Shown: positions 33,543 through 45,300 of the stretch, piece by piece
How the letters are laid out: each line of letters opens with the position of its first letter
How positions within the stretch are numbered: position 1 is the stretch's first letter
Assembly (NCBI RefSeq): GCF_037325665.1
Contig: NC_090253.1
Location: 40,388,312 to 40,452,311, forward strand
From: Littorina saxatilis
Taxonomy: Eukaryota; Mollusca; Gastropoda; Littorinimorpha; Littorinidae
DNA: 64,000 bases
Direction: 5' to 3'
Position numbers and translations under genes: made by a program
The notes under the pieces: generated by a model
What the model was told of the DNA's origin: nothing
The model's database searches: none
Seen by the model: the letters and a program-made list of their open reading frames with translations, nothing else

Positions 33543-34609
33543 TTGACGGGAGATGTGAACTGGCAAACCATATACAATTTTATTTGGCTGGCAACACTAA
33601 AGGTATGTGAAGGCATATGTGAGAAAGTTGTGTAAAGCTTTTGCCTGTTTATATTGTAATCCTAGACAAAAGATAAACTGATGCTGTAACCCCTGCACTG
33701 TCCCTTTATTATGAGTAGGATTAGAAGACAACACCTCACCCATTTAACTCAACACACTGTCTATGCATGCTTTGTTTTTCTCTCATGTATGTTTCAACAT
33801 GTGTTGCTTCAAATAACTAGACCTTGCATCACACTCTGTACATGCATGTGGTTTCTCACCTGTATGTGTTAATATGTGTTGCTTTAAATTACTGAACTGT
33901 GTAAACCTTGCACTACAATCTGTACATGCATGTGGTTTTTCTCATGTATGTGTCAGCATATGGTGCTTTAAAGATCTTGCCTGTGTGAATCTATTACCAC
34001 ACTCCGTACACACATGTTTCTGTTCTCTTGTATGTGATAACATGTGCTTCTTCAATGATCCAGACCGTGTGAACCTTGCACCACACTCTGAACATGCATA
34101 TTTTCTCTCTCCCGTATGTCTCAACAAATGCTGCTTCAAATTACTAGACACTGCGAAAGTTGCATCACACTCTGTACACGCATGTTTTCTCTCTCCTGTA
34201 TGTGTTAACATGTGTTGCTTCAAATGACCTAACTGCCTAAACCTTGCAATACACTGTGAACATGCATGTGGTTTCTCTCCTGTATGTGTTAACATGTGTT
34301 GCTTCAAATTACCTAACTGCCTAAACCTTGCAATACACTGTGAACATGCATGTGGTTTCTCTCCTGTATGTGTTAACATGTGTTTCTTCAAAGATCCAGC
34401 TAGCGTGAATCTATTACCACACTCTGAACACACATGTTTCTTCTCTCCTGTATGTGTTAACATGTGTCTGTTCAAAGATCCAGCCTGTGTGAATCTATTA
34501 CCACACTCTGTGCACACATGTTTCTCCTCTCCTGTACATGTTAACACGTGTTGCTTATAAGAGCCAACCTCTGAGAATCCAGTATCACCATCTCTTGTTC
34601 CTGGTGTTT

Positions 34610-35015
34610 GAATCTCCTGTTTCAGCCACATATCATCATGAGCGTTGACTTCAACACTCTGTTTCAGCCACACATCACTGTGCGTGTTGACTGCAGCTCG
34701 TGTTTCCGGTGTCGGTATCTCCTGTTTCAGCCAGGTATTACCGTGAGTGTTGACGGCAGCTTCTGTATCTGGTGTTTGTATTTCTTGTTTCAGCCAGGTA
34801 TCAGTGTAAGTACTGACTGCAGCTTGCGTATCTGGTATCTGCATCTCTTGTTTCAGCCAGGTATCAGTGTGAGTGTTGACCGAAGCTTGTGTATCTGGTG
34901 TCTGTATCTCTTGTTGCAGCCAGGTATCAGTGTGAGTGTTGACTGCAGCTTGTGTATCTGGTGTCTGTAACTCCTTTTTTTAGCCAGGTATAACTCTGCA
35001 TGTTGACTGCAGCCA
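34610..35015 (-). repeat. 72-bp coding tandem repeat in gene B
   Basis: About six to seven head-to-tail units of 72 bp encode WLKQE-type 24-residue repeats. Shorter arrays of the same motif occur in genes A (about 23730-23860) and C (about 63780-64000). Confidence 0.8.
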
Positions 35016-35268
35016 CAACCTTCCTGCCTGGCACTGGATCAAACAAGAAACGTAAATGTTTTATACACACCCCTCCACGTCATGTCCTATTACTGTGCCC
35101 CCCCCCCTCCCATAAAGAAGACTGAGCTCTGCCTTTTAAGGCCCCCTTTTCCTACTTTTTGTTCTATGTAAATGTACCCCTTTTTTTAAGACTCCCTCCT
35201 TAACTTTTCAGCCCTGATTTTCTCAGATGTTTCAGGTCTTAAAAGTAAGGTTCAACGGTAGGTATATG

Positions 35269-36247
35269 CAGTGATGTACATTTTAGTCGGTCTCCGGTCT
35301 CTGACCGATCCAATTTCCCCAGGACCTATAGCTTTAACCCCAGCAGGACACAGGTCCGATTAACCTACAGAAGAAGTGGTCAAGGGTCCGATCGTTTTTG
35401 ACAATGAAGCGGACATACGGACTGTTCAATTTTCAAGAGGAAAGCTGGTTTCGGTTTTGCCAAGCGAAAGTAAACACTGCATGAGGAAAGCTGGTTTCGG
35501 TTTTGCCAAGCGAAAGTATGCACTGCGTGTGACCAGTTTGTTGAGTGAACGAGGCACCATATGGGATCTGATTCTTTGAATTAATTTATCCTCAAGTTGG
35601 ATCAAGAAGAAAAAAAGAAAACCGAACCCATATGGTGCCTCGAGTGCATTCATTGGCTCAGCAATAAATCGTTTATACCAATGGGAACCACCCGTGCATG
35701 TTCGCACATGCGCAAGGCATTACTTTTCGTCATAATATCCGAGGGACAGAACAGCTGATTTATGGGTGTTGATTAATAAGTATCACAAAGAAGACTTTCC
35801 AACTTGCTCAAGCTGGCTGCAGTGTGCCTGGTGCTGCCAGTGCACACAGCAGACGTTGAGAGAGGATTCAGTGCACAGAACTTGGTGTGTACGGCTCGAA
35901 GAAACCGATTCACGGTGTGTCACTACCCAGGACATGATCCTGAAAGCAAAACTTGAGGGACCCGCAGAACGGTCAGATGCCTACCTGAAAAACATTGTCG
36001 ACAGATGGGCAGTGAAAAAAACCCGACAACTGTTCAAATAAATTTGAAATGTGATTCAATCCTTTGAGTATCTAGTCATGACAGTCGCGGAAGGTGGAAG
36101 AATTTAAACTGAAAAATCTTTTTAAATGCGGTTTTACGAGTAGTGTTTTTGTCCTATTGAAATTGCAATCTCAGGACACTGTGTCCTATTGATTTTCAGT
36201 CTTCAGGACAATTGTCCTAAAGGCGGCTAGAAAAATTTACATCACTG
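35269..36247 (+). mobile_element. hAT element remnant, 0.98 kb
   Basis: The ends are inverted: CAGTGATGTACATTTT at 35269 and AAATTTACATCACTG ending 36247, a typical hAT terminus. Plus-strand sequence from about 35800 encodes the hAT dimerisation region (LLKLAAVCLVLPVHTADVER, then GFSAQNLV), continuing after a frame change as MILKAKLEGPAERSDAYLKN to a TAA at about 36041. The N-terminal two thirds, including the catalytic core, are missing. An 8-bp duplication is not clear; TATATG occurs on both sides but offset. Confidence 0.75.
35438..35527. repeat. Two tandem 43-bp units
   Basis: GAGGAAAGCTGGTTTCGGTT begins each of two head-to-tail copies, inside the hAT remnant. Confidence 0.8.
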
Positions 36248-36527
36248 TATATGATTAAAAAATATTTGTGCTGTTCTAACACAAATAAAATAATGTCCAA
36301 GAGAAAGTTGATGTTTCCTACTATAATTGCCAAAAACTTGATCCTCGCAACCTGACATATCAATTTGTTTAGTTATTCAATCCTAAGAATCCTAAGAAAC
36401 AAAAATTAATTAACTTGCCCCATCCCCAGCCCCCTTCCCACCACCGTTACTAACCGCATACTCAACACCCTCCACATTTTGAGAGAAAAAAAGAAAGAAA
36501 ATAACAACACAAAATAAACCATTATAT

Positions 36528-36673
36528 GTTATTTGCGTTTTTGACCAAAATATGACATTTTACACAGATCGAGACAGTCATTGTTCTCCGAGACCACGAT
36601 AGCGGTCGAGGTGAACAATGACTGTCGAGATCTGTGTAAAATGTCATATTTTGGTCAAAAACGCAAATAACAT
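36528..36673. repeat. Near-perfect palindrome (foldback MITE)
   Basis: Arms of about 65 bp (TTATTTGCGTTTTTGACCAA at the tip) close around a short GC-rich loop near 36600. Same architecture as 480-653 but different sequence. Confidence 0.75.
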
Positions 36674-36679
36674 TTATGT

Positions 36680-38230
36680 ATCGATCGAATTCCTTTCAGG
36701 TACTGACTTTGTTGTTGTTTTGACGATTGGACGAGCACACACACATGCAATCAAACATACACACCAAGAACACCTGTTTACACTCAACACATACACTTCA
36801 ATGCGCCACAAAAATAGTGCAACTTCAAAAGTTTATTTAACTCCTTCAATTAACATTAGAATATTTGATTATCGCAACATTTTGTTCAGAACATAATCCA
36901 AGGAACAGAAAATTCATGAGCATCAAATAAAACATCAATTAAATTGCTACATCTCTTTGCACCGTCAGTGTCAGTAACTGTTGTACACACTTGTCGTCAC
37001 CCTGTCTCGCGATCAAGACTGGACGAGTTCATTGAGTTAGCTTGTGGCGTTAAAAGCAGAGACAATTAACACGTTTGGTCTTATTTTGTTATTGTGATGT
37101 TCAAGTTGTTTATGGTACAGTTGTGGAAAGTAGGCAGAACTTGCATTGTCGTGGATGGTGGCATGTCAGGTTCATTTTCTGCACTGAGGAAGAAATTCAT
37201 ATCTTTAGAGGACATGTCGAAACTACTTGCCCCGCGCATATCGACTCGGCCGGTGGCTGTGTGTGCGACAGAGCTGAGTGAACTTCGAGAGGTGTTTGAT
37301 TTTGGCGGCAAAACTTGGAGTTGTGTGTTGCCTGCAATATGAGGGAGTTAAAAGTCGTCTTTTGTGTTCAATTTCTTCCCGAGATAGATCTGCAAATCGC
37401 TTCATTTGTACAGTTTGGCAGACGTGTGTTTTGATCTGTGGGTTAATCCGCGTGTCCCAAATATGAAGTAAGTAGTTCCTTTGAAGTTTCGATTAACCTG
37501 AAACGCCCAAATATGAAGTTTTGTAGGCCTCTGACGTCACATGGCTCAAACTCAGAAGGGAAATCCAATGTCCAATCGATACATAACAATTTGTTGAACC
37601 AGTTGCATCCAAAATGACGGGATTGATACTTGGCTAACCAAGACAACAAAAATGTGTCCTCAGACACGTGAGTGACCTCATTTCTGACACAATGACTTCA
37701 TAGTATGATGTCATCACCACTAGTCTAGCCAAGACTAAATTACTCCAGACACTAAGCTGTTACCTCAAATCAAGCAATGACATCATAATATTTTGATGAA
37801 GTGGAGACTTTACTTATATTTCTTTTTTTAGCTCAGTGGATATTTTAAGTAGTTTTAAGATCTTCTCAAGAAAACATGTTCATGTTGTGACCTTTAAATT
37901 TGACCAAAACTACCCACATTTGTGTCATGTCTGAAGATCATCAATACCTACAACTCAAGTGTGTAAACTTTGGAGAGAAATCCTCATTGGTAATTTTGTA
38001 TGCACCAAACATGACCCCGCTGTGACACCAAAACTGCCGTGTAAAGGCAGAAGGAAGCAAGTCCATGAAACATAGTTTCGAGAAAATCGACTTTTTGTGT
38101 TTGCATCACTATTTTGGAATGAAAAGCCTAAAATGGTTTTTTGTTGTTGCTGATAACATGAAGGGCATTATTGTGCGTTTCTGCTTTGAATATTAAAACC
38201 CTCTTTTGATTCATCACTTAGAAATAATGA
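36680..38230. other. Gene B intron/intergenic, nothing recognised
   Basis: Several short open stretches (37075-37470) overlap on both strands but show no motif or splice logic. No feature supported. Confidence 0.4.
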
Positions 38231-38235
38231 TTTTT

Positions 38236-38475
38236 GTGGACTTACTGCCTTTTGTCGAATTAATTCCCCAAACTCATTCACTCAAAAATAATGGTAAAAG
38301 GCAGTAAGAGGACATACTGCTTTCTGCCAAATTATATCCCGACTTAAATCTTATTTTTAAAAAATGGCAAAAAGCAGCATTGGACTTACTGCTTTCTGCC
38401 ATATTATATCCTGGTCGATATATCTGGCTGAGAAAAGGGCATAGAGCAGCAAGTGGACTTACTGCTTTCTGCTAA
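38236..38475. repeat. Imperfect tandem repeat of ~75 bp with internal hairpins
   Basis: Four occurrences of GGACTTACTGCYTTYTGYC-like starts (38239, 38313, 38384, 38456), each followed by an AAT-TATATCC block and a complementary GGCARAAAGCAGTAAG-like segment, so each unit can fold back. Confidence 0.6.
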
Positions 38476-38929
38476 TTTATTATCTCCGAATATTGAAAGT
38501 AAAAGAAAATACACGCAACACTGCTTTTGGAACTCTTTTTCAAATGTGACTTTACGTCCAATGATTTCGTGAATTTCTGAATGCACAAACAACTTCCTTG
38601 GTGAACAATCTGTATTTTCTTTTGTGATTAACTGAGACAAATGTTCCCGTTTTCTGAAATTTCAACACATGCTCAAGTTAGTCTTTGTCTTGGTTCCTCG
38701 TTTTGCTTATCATTCTGTGGTCGCTCACTCATGATTAACTTTATTGTTAATCCGTTCTTGTGTCATTGATATCGTTTAAAAAGACCATTATTTTTAATAC
38801 AAGTCTTGATACTCTCTTTTGATATTCACAAGACAAATATTGACTGGAACGCAAGTCTTTTAACATTAAAATAAAAATCTAAGAAAACGTTTACACATGT
38901 ATACACGCTCTTTATCCTGCTGCTTGTCT

Positions 38930-38933
<4 letters not shown>

Positions 38934-38983
<50 letters not shown>
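38934..38983. repeat. (CA)n microsatellite
   Basis: About 25 CA units just upstream (in genomic coordinates) of gene B exon 1. Confidence 0.95.
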
Positions 38984-38987
<4 letters not shown>

Positions 38988-39255
38988 TCTTTCCTTCTCA
39001 CTGTCTTTCTCGCTTTCGTTTGCTAATGTGAAGGTAACACTGACAGAATTTCATCAGAGTTTTTCAAAATGTGTTCTGTATTCCCTTCTGAAGCCTATCA
39101 TTCAAATTCTTACCATGTGGATGCTGTTCAGTCCCATGCCAATACTGTGGCATCTCTTCAGCGACATCAATCTCTATCTTGACGTCTGACAGAGGAGCTG
39201 TGTCTTCTTTCTCCATGTTGAAGAACAATTCCGCACAAATCTGGTCCCTGGCTGT

Positions 39256-39279
39256 TCACTCTTCAAGGTGTTCATCCAT
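39256..39279 (-). promoter_or_regulatory. Conserved upstream ORF of zinc-finger gene B (MDEHLEE)
   Basis: Equivalent of the gene A upstream ORF: same length, same position 39 bp before the start codon, with two conservative amino-acid differences. Confidence 0.45.
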
Positions 39280-39450
39280 AGTCCCTGACTGTTCAAGTGT
39301 GTCAGTGATGGTCCCTGGCTGTTCCCTGTTCAAAATCAAAGCATTGTTGTGTGGAGAAAAAAGCAAGACTCAGCTTTCACAGAACAGCAGATTAAAGAAT
39401 ATGATCAGTAGTTATTTTGATTTTCACAGAAGAAAGAAAAAACACATTAA

Positions 39451-40006
39451 AGGCACAGTAAGCCTCCCGTAAACCATCACAGAGCTCCCCGAGCGTCTAC
39501 ATATAGTACATGCATACTTCCATTTGAACTCTCACCGAACGGGAACATCCTGGCTGCTTTCTGTCGAGCGTGAGAAATTTTCAAAGCATTTATTTTCGTG
39601 GACTTGGCCTCAACAGCCCGGAAGCAGGGTCACGCAAGGGTCGTAGCAGACGACGCCGGTTTATCAGTGCATATCGCCGTTCCTCTCAACAGTCAAAAGC
39701 CATCGCTAGAGTTCTTGTGAACCACAGCCGTTTGTTTCGTGCATAAAAACGTGCTATTGTAAATAGTCGCATTCAAATAACTAACTGACGACTACATTGT
39801 GAAAAAGGGAAACTGGATTACACGGGTTCACGATGGCTCAGGGGTAAGATAAACCACGCAAAAATAAATTCTTTGAAAATTGTTCGCTCTTTACGGAGGG
39901 CACCTAGGATGTTCTCAATCGGTGAGTGTTTAAATGAAAGGGTGTTTGTACTGTGTGTAAAAGCCTGACCGTATCTGTGATGGTTTACGGGAGGCTTACT
40001 GTGCCT
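39451..40006. mobile_element. TTAA-flanked long-TIR MITE, copy 2
   Basis: TTAA at 39447-39450 and 40007-40010. Same ends as 27892-28644; 556 bp because of internal length differences. Confidence 0.75.
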
Positions 40007-40107
40007 TTAACAAAAAACATTCATGGTAGCTGGCTGTTTTGATACATGTGTGCTGTACTGAGCTGCATGCAGTGTGCTCTTGAGTCTTGTAATTCAAAAG
40101 GGATATG

Positions 40108-40255
40108 AACTATTTCTAATATGCTGACTGTTAGAAAACGATAACGGATATGTCGAGAAATTGGATATCAGCATGAGCTGGCATGGGAATGCTGATATTA
40201 TTTTTAAGACCATTTTTTTATTGTCTGTTCTAGCAGTCAGCATATTGGAAATAAC
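40108..40255. repeat. Short inverted-repeat element
   Basis: CTATTTCTAATATGCTGACTG at left (20-base core TATTTCTAATATGCTGACTG) pairs with CAGTCAGCATATTGGAAATA at right; small MITE-like structure. Confidence 0.5.
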
Positions 40256-40259
40256 GGTT

Positions 40260-41320
40260 TTACTACCGTCTAATTCAGAACAAAAGAAATTTTATTTTTA
40301 AAGCGATCGTGCGAATTAGACAGAACAGCCACAATGGGGACTCCATGGATCGCTCCTATGTGATTATGCCTGTCAGTCAAAACATTCATGTGACCTTGGT
40401 CAGCCAATTACTCACCTGACGTGATGAATATATTACCAGGTGAAAATGCACGCACACAACAAACAATCTCACAAGATAAACCATGTTGAACATGAGTTTC
40501 AGTTGCGTTCATTTTTCTTGTTCAGCAGCTAGAGAGTGACTGATTTAAAATCTAAAAGAATTGAAAACAAAAGACAGAAAGGAAATTTTGTAAAGATATA
40601 TATTTGACGTAAATTGAGTGACATAATTTAACTTGATTCTTTAGAACTTTGACATTATAGGTATTTGGAGCCTGCATGAAGGCACTGATTTTCAATTACA
40701 CCTTCTTGTAACTCACAAAGCTTTTAAGACTTGCTATATTTCAGACATGATTTTCTCAGGGGTTTTGAAACTGAAAGGGGAGTACCACTTGAACTTACCA
40801 GTGCCACTATATAATTATATGAATCAGAAATAATTTAATGTTCAAGCTTCATAACATTTATGTTCAAGAGAACGGTGATTTCCCACTTATTGACCGAAAA
40901 CTTGATCCTAATGCGACCTGAATCAATCAATTTAGTTATCCCACTGGGAATATCCCACAGTCAGAGATACAAACTTCACCCACCCCATCCAACGATCATC
41001 ATTAGACTTATAGTTCACACTCACCTCTACATTTTGAAAAGAAAGAGAGAAAAAAAAACCCAACCAACACAAGAACCATACTCCTTTTTGATATATTTTG
41101 CCTTGAATCAACAAAACATATTAATTGTGAAATTAAATGGACGGATTGAGCTCCAAAATTAAGCATAAATAATTCTGCCTTGATCGAGGAAAATGACTGC
41201 CAGTGCCATGGTAGAACGCCATAGTCTTGATCTTGATAGTTACGCTGCTGGATACCAGAAGACTGGCGTAAATGCCACACGCCAACGACACATCGATCGA
41301 TCCAAGTTACCGTTTACTGA
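40260..41320. other. AT-rich intergenic, nothing recognised
   Basis: No coding, RNA or repeat feature supported before repeat X copy 3 begins. Confidence 0.4.
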
Positions 41321-41944
41321 TTATTATAGTGGTTTAACAGATCATTAAATCAGAAGATCAGAAGAAACCTCCGTTCCTGCATGCCCCCAAAGCTGTAGAC
41401 GTACTGCCTATGTGTCCCTCATCCGCTCAACCCTGGAGTATAGCTGTCTCGTCTGGGATCCGTACAAACAAGGCGACATGGACAGCCTGGAAAATGTACA
41501 GAGACGAGCAGACAGATGTATTACCCAAAACTACAGGGACCGAAACCCAGGATGTGTCTCAGAGATGCTCAGCAGACTACAGCTTCCCCCACTCCAGGAA
41601 CGCCGGAAACAACAGAGACTCACATTCCTGTTCAAAGTGGTCAGAGGGCTGGTCCCCGCAGTACCCCCTGAGAAATTTCTCCAGCAACAAAAATCTAAAA
41701 GACAAGTGAAACAACGAGTGAACAAAGACTTTACATCATCAGCCACAGTCAGAAATATCACAAGAAACAACAGCCAATGCTTTACTGTGGAGTGTACCAA
41801 AACGCCAGTGCACAAACACTCTTTTTTTTCACAAGAACAGTTATTGACTGGAACAACCTTGATGACAACACGATCCAGTCGTCAACGGTAAACGAATTCA
41901 GAGGAAAACTGCCAACCGCTGATTAAAACACCAAGTGCTCTCCC

Positions 41945-42194
41945 TGTCGTGTTCCGAGCGTACATAAACAACACTCACATCAGGTACGTTCATCTGGTTT
42001 ACTTGTCTAGCAAACTGCTACAGATGACAACAATACAAGGTCGATGCGGTAAGCCATGCCTAATCAGTGTCCCGCGTGCATGCCAGAGAGCGAAGCGAGT
42101 AGTGGGCGGAAAGGCACCGTTGCACATGCGCGCCCCATCACATGACCGACCGAGTTCGACCGACACGACCCGAGAGGTACCGAATACCGTCACA
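41945..42194 (-). repeat. 3' LTR of the Mag-like element
   Basis: 250 bp, TG...CA, uninterrupted copy. Confidence 0.92.
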
Positions 42195-42353
42195 TCTCCC
42201 CCCTTCAAATAAAAAGATATAATGATCTTGATGAAACGAAACGTTATCGTTATCATTTAAAATTAAAGTTCAATAGGGGTTTCAGTAACAAATCTTTCGA
42301 CCGGAACCGAAACAGTCATTGTTTATTTGCTGTTGATCTGCGGAGTCGATGGT

Positions 42354-45300
42354 TCACTCTTCGAAGCGGGACGGTGGTCTCACAGTTCGTCCGCTGCGGG
42401 TTTTGATGACCGGAGTCGACGGTTGCTGCCCTGGGTTAGGCGCCGCTGGAGGACGTCGCGGGGACCCAGGCGTCGGTGGAGGTTCCGGAGAACGAAGACC
42501 TGGCTGGTCTGCATTGCGCTGGCTTGGCGTTTCAGGAACAGGACTCTGTTGGGTTGGGACAGGGTAAAGGACAGGGAAGTTGGTCATGGTAGGCCTGTCT
42601 AACACTTGTCGGGAAGACAATCTGAGGTGTCGTCTGTTCCGACGATACTGTCCCCTTTCTGACCGTATCTCGTAGGACCGTGGTGCACATTGACGCAGGA
42701 CTGTTGCTGGTTTTCCCCAGGACTTTTCGTGGTCTAGTTTCTGGAGAACAGTGTCACCTGGTATTAGTGGCGGCAGGGTCTCTGTCCCATGACGTCTGTC
42801 GTGGTCACTCTTGTTTCTGAGCTTTGCTTGCTCGTCCCGCGCCTTGATCGCATCCCTTCTGACCGTCTTTGGGATGAGATTGCTTGCGAGAGTAGGGAGC
42901 GTCGTTCGCATCTTTCTTCCGAGTGCTAGCTCCGCTGGACTCGTTCCTGTTGGCGTCGTAGGTGTAGCCCGGTGACTGAGTAGGGCTAAGAACGGGTCTT
43001 CTTGAGCGAGAATCTTCTTGGCCTCTTGTACTGCTCGCTCGGCTTCTCCATTCGACTGAGGAAAGTATGGACTGCTAGTCGAGTGAGTAAACTTCCATGC
43101 TGCTGCGAAGCTCTGGAACTCTGTTGACGTGAACTGAGAACCGTTGTCCGTGACGACGACGTCTGGTATTCCGTGGTGTGCGAAGATGTTCTTCATCCGT
43201 CCAATGACGACTTCAGATGTCTCTCTCGGAAGATGAGCGATTTCAAGATATCTTGAATAATAGTCAATCAGAACAAGATAACTCTGTCCCTTGAAGTCAC
43301 ACAAGTCTGCAGCAACCATCTGGAATGGTCTGTCTGGGAGTTCTGTTGTCATAAGTGGCTCACTTCTTTGGGATGGCTGCTTATCTTCGCAGTGTTGACA
43401 TGCTGACACTCTTTGCTTGATGTTTTCGTTGATGCCTGGCCACCAAACTGTCGACTTTGCTCTTTCTCGACATTTGGTTATCCCGAGATGGCCTTCGTGA
43501 ATCCGGTTCAGCATTTCTTCTCTCAAGACCTGCGGAATGACGATCCGGACGCCTCTGACGAGAAGACCTCGATGTATGCTGAACTCCCCTCTGAATGCGT
43601 AGTAGTCTTTCAGAGCTGGCTCTACGTCAGTGACGTACCTGGGCCAACCGTTGGCCGTGTAGTGTAGAGCTGCTTTGATGACAGGATCTTGCTGACTCAA
43701 TGCTGCTATCTCGTCGAGTCTTTTGTCTGAAACCGGCCATGAAGATTGGACAGCGTCGACGTGAGCTTCCACATCTTCCGCCAGTAGTGTGGCAACATCG
43801 GCTCTGTCTTCCGATGTCTCTTCTCTCCCCTCTTGGACAGGCGACTGAGGACTTCTCGACAAGGCGTCAGCCACCACAAGTGTCTTGCCTGGTGAATAAC
43901 TTGCTGTCAAGCTGAATCGCATCAGTCTCATCAGCATCCGCTGACATCTGATGGGCGTTTCGTCCAAATCTTTGGTGTTGATGAGAGGAATGAGCGGCTT
44001 GTGGTCGGTTTCGAGCGTAAATTTCTCCAGACCGATCAGATAACGTTCGAACTTTTCGCACGCCCACACAGCAGCTAGACATTCCTTCTCAATCTGGGCA
44101 TACCCTTGTTCCGTTGATGTCAGAGTTCTTGAGCAGAAAGCGACTGGCTTCATCTTCTCCCCATGCTGCTGCAGGAGTACGCCGCCAATACCGTAGCTGC
44201 TCGCGTCGGCACTGACCGTTGTCGGCTTAGTCAAGTCGAAGTAAGCGAGGGTAGGAGCTGCTGTCAGGAGCTCTTTCGCTTTTGAAAACGCGAGTGTCTG
44301 TGGCTGTCCCCAGTTCCACGCCTTGTCTTTCTCCAGCAACTCGGTGACAGGCTTCAAGACTGACGACAAGTTTGGCAGAAATCGTCCCAGAAAGTTCATC
44401 ATGCCCAGAATTCTTCTCAGTTCTGTGACGTTGGTCGGGTCAGGCATGTTGATGATGGCATCAATCTTCTTCTTGTCTGGTCTGATTCTGTCGGCGTTGA
44501 TCACGTGACCAAGGAACTCGATCTCTGACTGCTTGAAGCTGCATTTTTCCTTGTTGAGCTTGAGCCCGGCCTCGACAATCTTCTTCATGGAGCTCTCAAG
44601 ATGCTGCTCGTGTTCTTCATCTGAGTTGCTGTAGATGAGAACGTCGTCGAAGAAACAGATCGTGTTTTCTTCTCCCTTCAGGATCATCTCCATCGTACGT
44701 TGGAAAATCTCGGGAGCGGAGGATATTCCGAACGGAAGTCTTTTGTAGTAGTACCTTCCGAATGGCGTGATGAAGGTTGTGTACTTGGCAGTTTCTGGGT
44801 CGAGAGGAATTTGATAAAACCCCGACGTTGCGTCCAGCTTGCTGAAAATCTTCGCTCCTTTGAGTCGATGCAAAATGTCGTCGAGAGTCGGAATCGGGTA
44901 CCTCTCCCTCTTGACTGACAGGTTCAGCTTTTTCAAGTCCGTGCAGATCCGGACCGCTCCAGATTTCTTCAAAACTGGCACCATCGGAGAACACCAATCT
45001 GTTGGCTCGGTTATTTCCTCAATAATTCCGGCCTTCTTCATCCTTTCCAGTTCTTCTTCTACCTTCTTCATCAAAGGTATGGGTACTCTCCGAGCTGTGT
45101 GCAGACTGTAGGGCTGGCTGTTCTCTTTCAAGACGATCTTTGCCGGTGGGCAATTGACTGGTTGCTGGTCCAACTCACCGAACGCTGGCTGTATGCTGTC
45201 GAGACGTTGGACAAGTCCCATGCGTTTACAGGCTTCTCTGCTTAATAAGCTCTCTGTCTTGCTGTCGACGACATAGATATCCAGGTGAAACTCTTGACCG

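Larger units (their letters stand above)
33744..39216 (-). pseudogene. C2H2 zinc-finger gene B (two exons, frame interrupted)
   Basis: Exon 1 (39114-39216) encodes MEKEDTAPLSDVKIEID and on to TEQHPH, with the same length and splice phase as gene A. Exon 2 starts 35033 after a GATCCAG acceptor. It carries about seven 72-bp units encoding variants of WLKQEIQTPDTQAAVNTHTD, then seven C2H2 fingers, two of them almost identical neighbours (HACSQCIARFRQLG). Two defects: one extra base in a 7-T run near 34975-34981 shifts the first repeat, and a TGA at 33942-33944 replaces Gly in a TGEKP linker. Two more fingers follow in frame to a final TAA near 33744, the first linker of which also has TGA. The 34844-33942 stretch remains open (300 codons). 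Pseudogene, truncated functional paralogue, or assembly error in the homopolymer; I favour recent decay. The ~4 kb intron holds a hAT remnant and a foldback element. Confidence 0.75.

Noticed and set aside
34594-34970. Plus-strand frame LLFQPGISVSVD repeated
   Set aside because: Antisense shadow of the 72-bp coding repeats of gene B.
37075-37470. Overlapping 60-82 codon frames as a host exon
   Set aside because: No splice sites, motifs or frame preference; open on both strands.
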